From CAVRZY01 sp963725415 (GTDB lineage: Bacteria; Acidobacteriota; Terriglobia; Bryobacterales; Bryobacteraceae): 10,604 nt of DNA. The DNA is taken from contig CAVRZY010000112.1 in assembly GCA_963725415.1 (NCBI GenBank), positions 1-10,604 on the forward strand, read 5' to 3'. This document shows, piece after piece, positions 1 through 6,774 of this stretch. Position 1 is the first letter of the stretch. Every line of letters starts with the position of its first letter. The position numbers and the translations under genes were made by a program. A model generated the notes under the pieces. That model worked only from the letters and a program-made list of their open reading frames with translations. It made no database searches and was not told where the DNA came from.

Positions 1-191
1 TTGCCGCTGCCCTTTTTGGCTGCGGAGATCCGCAAGCGACTGATGGGCGGCGCCGCGCCTCTTCGCGCCAAGTATTCCCGCAGGGCCGCCTGTACAACCG
101 ATGTGAACGTCGGGGTGACCTCCTGCTGAGACACGTACGAATGGAGCGCGGTTTCCAGATTACCTCGGATGGTGACAGTGGCTCTCTTCAC
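1..191 (-). CDS. Ribbon-helix-helix antitoxin-type protein (VapB/CopG-like), 3' end outside window
   Basis: The minus strand reads from GTG at 191 without a stop to the window edge (63 full codons). The N-terminus VKRATVTIRGN has alternating polar and hydrophobic residues, like the DNA-contacting beta strand of ribbon-helix-helix proteins. It is followed by LETALHSYVSQQ and TSVVQAALREYLARRG, which fit the two helices of the fold; the VVQAALREYL pattern is typical of small antitoxins of type II toxin-antitoxin operons. An in-frame TAG lies four codons upstream of the GTG, so no earlier start is possible. No Shine-Dalgarno sequence is seen. A good -10 (TAGAAT, 203-198) sits only six bases before the GTG, suggesting a leaderless message. 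A palindromic operator lies just upstream. The toxin, often a PIN-domain VapC for such antitoxins, would lie beyond position 1 and cannot be seen. The fold is fairly sure; the exact family is inference. Confidence 0.72.
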   Translation of the reverse strand, partial: MKRATVTIRGNLETALHSYVSQQEVTPTFTSVVQAALREYLARRGAAPPISRLRISAAKKGSG

Positions 192-197
192 GTCTTG

Positions 198-225
198 ATT
201 CTATCACCAATTGGTGAAATTGGTG
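198..225 (-). promoter_or_regulatory. Antitoxin-gene promoter with palindromic operator (TTGGTG half-sites)
   Basis: Positions 205-216 are the perfect palindrome CACCAATTGGTG, and a further TTGGTG half-site lies at 220-225, nine bases after the one at 211-216. On the minus strand the -10 hexamer TAGAAT (203-198) directly follows the palindrome, so the half-sites cover the spacer and -35 region. This is where an autorepressing ribbon-helix-helix antitoxin would bind, usually as a dimer of dimers on repeated half-sites. The palindrome is directly visible; the binding is inferred. Confidence 0.5.
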
Positions 226-276
226 CTGGCCGGCGTCCACGTCGCGTTGCGTTACTTTCCCGATGCGAGGCAACAG

Positions 277-285
277 TGCTACACT
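277..285 (+). promoter_or_regulatory. Possible extended -10 promoter for the NHL-repeat gene
   Basis: TGCTACACT matches the extended -10 form TGnTATAAT with four of six hexamer bases. There is no good -35 at 16-18 bases upstream. Transcription would begin around 291-293, leaving a leader of only about ten bases before the ATG at 301, which also lacks a clear ribosome-binding site. This is a weak prediction in the 109-base gap between two divergent genes. Confidence 0.3.
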
Positions 286-300
286 CCTTAGGTTTAGACG

Positions 301-3300
301 ATGCGCCGCGCCGCTTACGCGCTCCTTCTCGCTTCGAGCTTCGCTCTCCCCCAGAACACCATCACCACCCTGGCGGGTACCGACTGGGTCTTCCCAAAGG
401 AGGCCAAGCCGGCCGTCGAGACCCCGTTCGGCGCCATCCTGGGCGTGGCCATCGGCCCAGGCGGCGTTCCCTACTTCGGCGACGCCGATAACCAGCGAAT
501 CTTCAGGCTAAACGCCGACGGAACATACCGCGTAATAGCGGGCAACGGTGTGGCGGGTTTCTCCGGCGATGGCGGCCCGGCCCTCAGCGCCTCGCTGAAC
601 CAGCCCAGAGGCCTTTCCTTCGACAGCCAGGGCAACCTGTACTTCGTGGACAGCGGCAATCTCCGGGTCCGGAGGGTCACGCCCGGCGGAACGATCACCA
701 CCATCGCTGGAAACGGCCAGGCGGGTTTTTCGGGCGACGATGGTCCCGCCCTGAGCGCCTCGCTGGGCGCCGGAGCCTCCTCTACGGCAGTCGATAGTGC
801 GGGCAACGTGTACGTGGCGGACGCCGGCAACCGCCGCGTTCGGCAGATCATTTCGGGCGGGACCATCCGCACGGTGGCCGGCAACGGACAGCCCGGCTCG
901 GCCGGAGACGACGGCCCGGCGCTGGGCGCTTCCATGACCCCAAGGGCTCTGGCCTTCGACGCTGCCGGCAACCTGTACATCGGCGAGGGCGTGCGGGTGA
1001 GGCTGGTTGATGGCGCCGGGATGATCAAGGCATTCGCCGGCACCCAGCAGGGTGGCTATTCGGGAGACGGCGGTCCGGCGCGCAGCGCCGCACTGGGACA
1101 GATCCGCAGTCTGGCTTTCGACAGCGCCGGGAACCTCTACATCGGGGACGCCAACTACGTGGTGCGCAAGGTTACCCCGGAGGGGCTCGATCAGCACGGC
1201 CGCCGGCACCGGCACGGCCGGATTCTCGGGCGACGCAGGCCCGGCGAACCGGGCCTCCACGCAGACTCCCTTCGGGCTGGCCGCGGACGACAACGGCAAC
1301 CTGTTCGTGGCCGACGGCTCCAACTACCGGCTCCGCAAAGTGGCGCCCAGCCAGACTATCACGACGGTAGCGGGAAACGGAGCCTTCCGGTCCAGCGGCG
1401 ACGGCGGCCCCGCGACTGCCGCCACCATGAACGTACCCACCTCGGTCGCCCTGGACGCGGCCGGCACCATTTACGTGGCTGAAGTCTCGGGCCACCGGGT
1501 GCGGAAGATCACCCCCTTCGGCCAGATCAGCACCTTTGCCGGCACCGGGAGGCGGGGCTATTCCGATGACGGCGGGCCGGCCTCGGCTGCCTCTTTGGCC
1601 ATACCCTATGCGGTGGCGGTAGACGCGGCGGGTAACGTGTTGATCGCGGACACCGCGAACTATCGAGTACGCAAAGTCGCTCCATCCGGCCTGATCACGA
1701 CCGTGGCTGGCAACGGGCGCCCGGGCTACTCCGGCGACCGCGGCCCGGCCACCGCCGCGTCGTTCGACTTCATCTCCAACCTGGCGCTCGACTCGGCGGG
1801 CAACCTCTATCTGTGTGACACCAACAACAGCGCGATCCGGAAAGTGGACACCACTGGAACTATCACCACCGTGGCGGGCAACGGCCAGCCCGGTTTTTCC
1901 GGCGACGGCGGACCGGCCACGCAGGCCAGCCTCAACGCCCCGTTCGGCGTGGCGGTCGGTCCCGACGGCTCGCTGTACATCGCCGACGAGGGCAACCTCT
2001 GCGTGCGCCGGGTGGGCCGGGACGGGATCATCACCACCATCGCCGGCAACGGCAAGCCCGGGTACTCGGGTGACGGCGGGCCGCCCTGGGAGGCTTCCTT
2101 CAGTTCCATGGACGACATCAAGGTCGATGCCTCCGGCAATATCTACCTGGCTACCGCCGACCACCGGGTGCGCAGGATCTCAAGCGACGGCCTGGTCTCC
2201 ACCTTCGCGGGCAGCGGATTGCCGGGTCTGTCCGGCGACGGCGGGCCGGCCTCGCTGGCCCAGTTGAACTACCCCGGCGGTCTGGCGCTTGATGCGCGCG
2301 GAAACCTGTACATTGCCGAGCGGCTCAATCATCGCCTCCGCATGGTGCAAACCAGCCCGCCGGCTTCCATCGCGCTGTCGCAAACCGGCTTGACGTTTAC
2401 CGCCGCGGCGGGGGGCGCCGCTCCACCGCAGAGCTTCAACGTCATCAACAACGGCCAGGGCTCGATGAACTGGACGGCCACCGCCAGCCTGATTGGCGGC
2501 GGCCCGAACTGGATCACTCTGACGCCGGACCGCGGCGTCAGCGTCGCTGGTTCGACCGCCCCTTCCGTCGAGGTGCGCGTCAACCCCGCGGGGCTGGCCA
2601 CCGGCGATTACTACGCACTGGTGCAGGTGAGCGCGCCCGGCGTGCCCAATTCGCCGCAGTTTGTCACGGTGGTGTTGAACGTGGTCGAGGCAGCCGCGGC
2701 CGCAGGCGCCTCCGTGCAGCCCACCGGACTGATCTTCCTAGGCACCGAGGGCGGAGCGGCCCCGGCTTCACAATCCGTGCAGGTGTCCAACCTCACCGGC
2801 CGGGAGCTGAGTTTTCGCTCGACGATTTCTTTCGGCGGGGGCCGGGGGTGGCTCACCTATTCGCCCACCAGCGGCGCGATCCCAGGAGGCCAATCGGTGC
2901 GGCTCACCGTGCAGCCCGTCCTGACCGGACTGGCCGCGGGCGCCTACACTGCCTCGCTGGCGCTATCGTTCTCCGACAACACCGCGCAGAGCGTCAGCTT
3001 GCTGCTCGTCGTGCGCCCGGCGGGATCCGCTTCGGCCAGGAAGCGAGTGCAGAAGCCCGCGGCCGGTTGCAGCCCCGCCAGGCTGCTGCTGGTCTCCACC
3101 CTGCTGGGCAACGGCTTCAGCGCTCTGGCCGGGTGGCCCGTTCCGCTGGAGGTCCGCGTGGTGGATGACTGTGGCGCGCCCCTGCTGAGCGGCGCCGTAG
3201 GAGCGACCTTTTCCAACAACGATCCACCTTTGCAGTTGCGTCCGGTGATCGAGGGGCGCTGGGCCGGCACCTGGCAGGCGCGCAACGTCGCCGCAGTCAC

Positions 3301-4102
3301 GGTCACCGTGAAAGCGCAGCGGGCGGAGCCCAAGCTGGAGGGGACCACGCAGCTCACCGGCAACCTGCAAGTCAACCCCAACCCGCCCGTCATCGCCACG
3401 GACGGCGTGCTGAACGCCGCCAGTTTCCAGTTGAAAGCGCCTATCGCCCCCGGGAGCCTGGTCTCAATCTTCGGCTCCAAGCTGGCGGCCGAGCAGCGCC
3501 AGGCAGAAGCGCTCCCTCTGGCCACCGAGATGGCCGGCACCATCGGGCTGATCGCCGGGCGTCCCCTGCCGCTGCTGTTCACCAGCGATGGTCAAGTCAA
3601 CGCCTTGATCCCCTTCGACCTGACCAGCGGGGTCACGCACCAGATGCTGATCCAGCGGCAGCGCAGTATCTCTCTGCCCGAGCCGGTGGTCATTGCCCCG
3701 GCGCAACCGGCCATCTTCACCAAGGACCTGACGGGGAAAGGGCTGGCCATCGCGGTGGGCGTAGCGCCCGACGGCACCCAGTACCTGGTGGAACCGGGCA
3801 GCCCCTTGCAGGAAGGCCACGCCGTGGTGCTCTATTGCGCGGGTCTAGGCCCGGTCTCGCCGCCGGTTCCGGAGGGAGCGGCAGCCCCCCTGGAGCCACT
3901 GTCCTACACCTCCAACCCTGTGACCCTCACCATCGGCGGACAGGAGGCCCCAGTGCTGTTCGCCGGCCTGGCGCCAGGCTTCGCAGGGTTGTACCAAGTG
4001 AACGCCCTGGTCCCTGCCGGTGTCGAAAAAGGCCCCGAAGTCCCCGTAGTTCTGACCCTCGCCGGCCAGCCCAGCCCCCCGGTGACCCTGCCGGTGCAGT
4101 AG
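301..4102 (+). CDS. Secreted NHL-repeat / BACON-like / Solibacter C-terminal domain protein, frameshifted at about 1183
   Basis: This is one gene read in two frames: 301-1182, then from 1184 to the TAG at 4102, about 1266 residues if one G of the run 1182-1185 is removed. ATG at 301 opens a signal peptide (MRRAAYALLLASSFA). Residues about 20-682 hold 12 NHL-type units of about 55 residues, each with a core like AGNGxxGFSGDGGPA followed by LAxDxxGNLYIAD and RVRKV; NHL propellers commonly have six blades, so two stacked propellers are likely. Next come two BACON-like beta domains (about 687-795 and 803-906), an Ig-like stretch (about 930-1022) and the Solibacter-type C-terminal domain (about 1030-1266; GSLVSIFGSKL, YCAGLGPVSP, LFAGLAPGFAGLYQVNALVP). 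It is probably surface-bound or released; no ligand can be named. The unrepaired frames are an N-terminal ORF 301-1482, whose residues after about 294 are out of frame, and an ORF with a possible start at 1052. Confidence 0.88.
1180..1188 (+). other. Frameshift site: one extra G in GAGGGGCTC
   Basis: Upstream the protein reads VVRKVTPE in the frame of 301; downstream it reads GSISTAAGTGTAGFSGD in the frame of 1184. Removing one G from 1182-1185 gives VTPEGSISTAAGTG, exactly the expected join between NHL units five and six. There is no slippery heptamer or stimulatory hairpin that I can see, so programmed frameshifting is unlikely. It is either a real single-base mutation or a homopolymer sequencing error. 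Confidence 0.85.
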
Positions 4103-4430
4103 AGAGTTCGCCCGGCGGCGGCTTCTGTTAAACGGAAGACACTCCTCGGCACCGGGATCAGGTAACACTGGCCGACTTGTGGGGACTAATCCGTCGCGAC
4201 ACTGACCCGGCCGCAACTTCCGGATTGCCAACCATTCCCAATCCGCCCCGGGCACCTCTACGCGTAGGGCGTTTACGAGGGGTAATCGCTGGAGGCTCTT
4301 GGAAACGTTCGTCCCGGTCCCAATTCCCCGATTTACAGCCACTCGTCACAAGCAGAACGACAAGCCGCATCCTCATCAAGGAGCACAACTCAAAACAAAA
4401 GGAGACACGGACGCCCAGCGCCCGCCGTAC
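4103..4430. other. Intergenic stretch of 328 bases without a convincing gene
   Basis: This lies between the 3' ends of two converging genes. Short open frames are present on both strands but show no recognisable protein pattern and no ribosome-binding site. A ten-base palindrome CTACGCGTAG is at 4258-4267. On the minus strand, just past the AbiGi-like gene, a short G-C stem (arms 4419-4423 and 4409-4413, one G-U pair) is followed after eight bases by a T-rich tract (complement of 4391-4400). This could be a weak intrinsic terminator for that gene. No clear terminator is seen for the NHL gene. Confidence 0.4.
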
Positions 4431-5162
4431 TCACCCGAACACAACCTCGCGATCGTAGCGAGGAAAATCACGACGGAACCGCCGCGCGAATCGCTCCGGC
4501 AGAACAATCCTGGCGACGTCAACTAACCGGAATCGCACCTGCCGCATGACCCGCCACTCCCGCTCCATATAAAAGTTGCGCTTGTCTTCGTCGTACAGGT
4601 ACGGATCAAAGAACTTCAAATGACTCAAGACATGGATATCCAAGAACTCCCGCACATCGGTGAGCAACCGAACCAGCTCGCGATCACCACCACACCCAGC
4701 CTCCTCCATCCTGGCGCGCAATCGCTGATACCGCCGCCAAAACTCATCAAACGCCACATTGTTTGACCGCACAATCCCCCGACGATACGGACGAAACGGC
4801 AAGAGTGCGGGACGGCCAAGCCCAGGCACGTACATCACCGGCGTCGCGCCCTTCTCCAAGAGAAACTCCTTTCGGAACGCGATCCCAAACCGACTATACT
4901 TGCGCATGTGCAAATCAAGGTCCCCCAAGGGGATGTCGCAAAAGCACACATATGACCCACGAAACGCACGATTCCCCGACAAACGCGCCCGCGGGTGAAT
5001 CTCCAACACATACGCTGCCCGCCCCGTCGGCTCTGGGGATCGCGCGCGTAGCCGTCGCTCGTTCAAGATCCTCCGCAACAGACGGTATTGCTCCTCTTGC
5101 GACCGCAACCCACGGCCCACGAAGTGCGTCAAATCCGGCGAGACGTATCGCTGCGAAGACAT
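4431..5162 (-). CDS. AbiGi-like abortive-infection family protein
   Basis: The 243-residue protein matches the pattern I know for the AbiGi family (Pfam PF10899, described as the antitoxin of the lactococcal AbiG phage-resistance system). Diagnostic segments are SPDLTHFVGRG at residues 8-18, YVCFCDIPLGDLDLHMRKYS at 71-90, the following RFGIAFRKEFLLEKGATPV, and a late MEREWRVM. The protein is rich in Arg and aromatic residues and has no signal peptide or membrane segment, so it should be cytoplasmic. The frame extends further upstream, but those residues have no family resemblance; the ATG at 5162 places SSQRYVSPDLTHF at the family's usual N-terminus. No Shine-Dalgarno sequence precedes it. 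No AbiGii partner is next to it. The surrounding DNA is less GC-rich than the neighbours, which suggests horizontal acquisition. Family assignment is from memory of motifs; whether this copy acts against phage is unknown. Confidence 0.78.
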   Translation of the reverse strand: MSSQRYVSPDLTHFVGRGLRSQEEQYRLLRRILNERRLRARSPEPTGRAAYVLEIHPRARLSGNRAFRGSYVCFCDIPLGDLDLHMRKYSRFGIAFRKEFLLEKGATPVMYVPGLGRPALLPFRPYRRGIVRSNNVAFDEFWRRYQRLRARMEEAGCGGDRELVRLLTDVREFLDIHVLSHLKFFDPYLYDEDKRNFYMEREWRVMRQVRFRLVDVARIVLPERFARRFRRDFPRYDREVVFG

Positions 5163-5300
5163 AACAACTACACTACAATCAAACGCATGCGCGTGTTGCG
5201 GCCAAGTGACCGTTGAGGTGCGCATCACCGGAGCGAAGCCGACTTGTCGTTCCAAATCAGTTGCGTGATCCCGTTTCGAACACCGGCACCTTGGCCCCAC
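5163..5300. other. Upstream region of the AbiGi-like gene and junction to the gene remnant
   Basis: No gene is seen in these 138 bases. The minus strand should carry the promoter of the AbiGi-like gene, but no hexamer pair with good spacing stands out. The region ends exactly where similarity to the Solibacter C-terminal domain begins (5301), so it contains one edge of whatever deletion or insertion removed the 5' part of the remnant. Confidence 0.3.
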
Positions 5301-5572
5301 TGCTCTATTGCGCGGGCCTCGGCCCGGTGTCACCCTCCGTCCCCGAGGGCGCCGCAGCCCCTCTCGATCCCCTCTCGCAGACCTCCAACCCCGTCACGCT
5401 GACCATCGGGGGACAGCAAGCCACCGTGCTCTTCGCCGGCCTGGCGCCCGGCTTCGCGGGCCTCTACCAGGTCAACGCCCTGGTCCCCCCCGGCGTCGAA
5501 AAAGGCCCCGAAGTCCCCGTAATTCCATCCCTCGCCGGCCAGCCCACCCCCGTGACCCTACCGCTTCAGTGA
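5301..5572 (+). pseudogene. Remnant of a Solibacter C-terminal domain gene (3' end only)
   Basis: From 5301 the plus strand encodes LLYCAGLGPVSPSVPEGAAA and continues through LFAGLAPGFAGLYQVNALVP to VTLPLQ and a TGA at 5570-5572. This parallels the last roughly 90 residues of the NHL-repeat protein (from about 3829) nearly residue by residue, but with many silent and some replacement differences, so it is an older paralogue and not a fresh copy. Upstream of 5301 nothing resembles the rest of the domain, signal peptide or NHL repeats. An ATG at 5213 gives an in-frame 119-residue ORF, but its first 29 residues are unlike the family and it has no ribosome-binding site. I take it as a dead 3' fragment; a translated short protein is possible but unlikely. 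Confidence 0.75.
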
Positions 5573-5633
5573 AATCGGGGACAGGCTACATGTTCCCCAA
5601 ATTGCCGGGGAACATGTAGCCTGTCCCCGATTT
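5572..5633. repeat. Perfect long palindrome (REP-like), 27-base arms, 8-base loop
   Basis: The arms 5572-5598 and 5607-5633 are perfect reverse complements around the loop AAATTGCC. Each arm starts AAATCGGGGACAGGCTAC. The first base is the last base of the remnant's stop codon. The arm shares TCGGGGACAGGC plus a following AC with the second palindrome at 9057-9120, so the two belong to one dispersed family. Such hairpins resemble REP elements moved by REP-associated tyrosine transposases. It has no U tract, so it is not a standard terminator, though it would form a strong hairpin in RNA. Confidence 0.85.
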
Positions 5634-5757
5634 AACCGCTCATCGCCTTCGCGCCTCCCAAATCGAGCTGCCCAAATTTCCTCGAACGCCGTTGCAAGGG
5701 GCTTTCTCAGGCGCGCCATCACCCATCTGGCGACGTCAATTCACCACAGAGAAGTTC

Positions 5758-5786
5758 TTGCGACCTAGCCGCTGGCGCGCTACCCT
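5758..5786 (+). promoter_or_regulatory. Possible weak promoter of the HEPN module
   Basis: TTGCGA (5758-5763) and TACCCT (5781-5786) are separated by exactly 17 bases and lie about 20 bases before the ATG at 5807. The -35 matches four of six consensus bases and the -10 only three. The remaining gene-free bases 5634-5757 show nothing else recognisable. Confidence 0.28.
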
Positions 5787-5806
5787 CAAAATGGAGGGAA
5801 GGAGCT

Positions 5807-6121
5807 ATGATTGTCCCGACGGGCATTGTTAGACAGGCCGAGCTTGCTGCCGACGTAGCGGCGGTGGGGCAGGAACTGGCGCCTGATGTCGTGCGCATTC
5901 GTTACGACATCGGTCCGGACTGGAGCGATGAGTGGTCCATTTTCTTCCGAATCGTGCTGTCCGATGACGCCAGCCGGGAAGAGAGGCTGGCAGAGGTCAC
6001 CAGGCGTGCTACGTCTCGACTGCTTAAGGAAGTAAAGCCGGCCGAGTTGGGTCTTCTTCCGTACTTCAGCTTCCGAAGCCAGTCAGAACAGGAAATGCTC
6101 CAAGAAGAAGCGTGGGCCTAG
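5807..6121 (+). CDS. Unknown 104-residue protein, first gene of a HEPN two-gene module
   Basis: ATG at 5807 is preceded by a strong ribosome-binding site (AAGGAG, 5799-5804, inside GGAGGGAAGGAG). I do not recognise the family with certainty. The protein is acidic, small and soluble, with no signal peptide, Cys cluster or nucleotidyltransferase signature (no GSxARG). Its most distinctive parts are VRIRYDIGPDWSDEWSIFFR around residues 28-47 and GLLPYFSFRSQSEQEM near the C-terminus, both likely beta-rich and conserved-looking. The stop overlaps or abuts the start of the HEPN gene, so the two are almost surely co-transcribed and perhaps translationally coupled. By position it could be the antitoxin or regulatory partner of the HEPN protein; that role is inference. 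Confidence 0.85.
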   Translation: MIVPTGIVRQAELAADVAAVGQELAPDVVRIRYDIGPDWSDEWSIFFRIVLSDDASREERLAEVTRRATSRLLKEVKPAELGLLPYFSFRSQSEQEMLQEEAWA

Positions 6122-6123
6122 CG

Positions 6124-6597
6124 ATGGCGTTTGCCGACGATCTGCTCGAGCAGGCTCGCCATCTGGCGCGCAGAGAGAAGAAGAGGCCGAAGCAAGCCAG
6201 TCTCCGGCGCGCGGTGTCAACGGCATATTATTCTCTTTTTCATCTGCTGATAGCGGAGGCCGTCGCTAACTGGAGAAGGAGCGACCAGCGCGCCACTCTT
6301 GCCCGAGTCTTCGATCACGGCAAGATGAAGTCCGCATCTGACAAGGCGGTTGGGTCACCGGTTTCAGGTCAAGATCTGAGCGTTGTCGAGGACCTGAAGA
6401 CGGTTGCCAAGGCCTTCATTCAACTCCAGCAAGATCGCAACACGGCGGATTACGACAACTCCCAAAAATGGTCCCGCACTCAGACACTCGCCCAGATCGA
6501 CCTGGCCGCCGAGGCTTTCAGGCGCTGGCGTGCTATACGAACCGAAAGAATCGCGCAAGACTACCTTCTCTCGTTCTTTTCAGGCAAGCGTTCTTGA
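6124..6597 (+). CDS. HEPN domain protein (UPF0332-like), probable toxin-like partner
   Basis: The 157-residue helical protein has SLRRAVSTAYYSLFHLLIAE at residues 26-45, the typical first helices of UPF0332/HEPN proteins, and DRNTADYD at 104-111. The latter is the family's R-x4-[H/Y] region: Arg105 with Tyr110 in place of the His of the classic RNase motif RxxxxH. The last helices (QIDLAAEAFRRWRAI) also fit. HEPN proteins are often RNases or the toxin half of nucleotidyltransferase-HEPN pairs; with the His replaced, cleavage activity is not assured. I chose ATG 6124, two bases after the upstream stop; GTG 6112, overlapping the upstream gene by ten bases, adds only MGLA and is the alternative. 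Neither has a strong ribosome-binding site, which fits translational coupling. No MNT-type nucleotidyltransferase is nearby. Confidence 0.82.
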   Translation: MAFADDLLEQARHLARREKKRPKQASLRRAVSTAYYSLFHLLIAEAVANWRRSDQRATLARVFDHGKMKSASDKAVGSPVSGQDLSVVEDLKTVAKAFIQLQQDRNTADYDNSQKWSRTQTLAQIDLAAEAFRRWRAIRTERIAQDYLLSFFSGKRS

Positions 6598-6744
6598 TCC
6601 TTCTCCAGCGATCTGCGCCGGAATCGTCGCCTCGCCAAAGCTCCACCACTGGCTGCGCACTCAACCACCCTACGGTAGACATCAGAACCCCCGCCACGCG
6701 GCACCACCGCCACGTCGCGCTTCGGCCCCACTCGCCGTCCAAGG

Positions 6745-6750
6745 TAGAAT
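6745..6750 (+). promoter_or_regulatory. Possible -10 element of the Asp-box propeller gene
   Basis: TAGAAT matches the -10 consensus in five of six bases, 24 bases before the ATG at 6775. A poor -35 (TTCGGC, 6721-6726) lies 18 bases upstream. The leader would contain GGAAGAGGG (6759-6767) as a fair ribosome-binding site. The rest of 6598-6744 shows no gene or clear terminator. Confidence 0.35.
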
Positions 6751-6774
6751 TGTGAGTCGGAAGAGGGCCTGTCC

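Noticed and set aside
508..2164. Long minus-strand open frames (508-1323 and 1172-2164) opposite the NHL-repeat gene
   Set aside because: They mirror the repeated GC-rich coding pattern of the plus strand, show no protein family signature and no ribosome-binding sites, while the plus frame has a clear domain structure.
540..2260. Periodic repeats of about 165 bases that could be taken for a repeat array or CRISPR-like structure
   Set aside because: The period is 55 codons and the conserved parts are the translated NHL cores; the spacers are also coding and vary as protein loops do.
4158..4388. A 76-codon minus-strand frame with a hydrophobic start and a Cys (LVTSGC), considered as a small lipoprotein
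   Set aside because: The residues before Cys do not make a good lipobox, there is no ribosome-binding site, and the rest is Arg/Pro-rich without structure.
5190..5300. Possible integron attC-like site or transposase fragment upstream of the gene remnant
   Set aside because: No pair of inverse and core sites with the needed spacing can be found, and the short readable peptide there (VRITGAKPTCRSK) has no family I recognise.
5572..5633. The perfect palindrome read as an intrinsic terminator
   Set aside because: The stem is far longer than usual and is not followed by a run of T on either strand; its relation to the second palindrome makes a mobile repeat the better explanation.
4509..5741. 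A 13-base direct repeat CTGGCGACGTCAA near 4510 and 5728, considered as insertion target duplications
   Set aside because: One copy lies inside the AbiGi-like coding sequence, and a match of this length is expected about once by chance in a window of this size.
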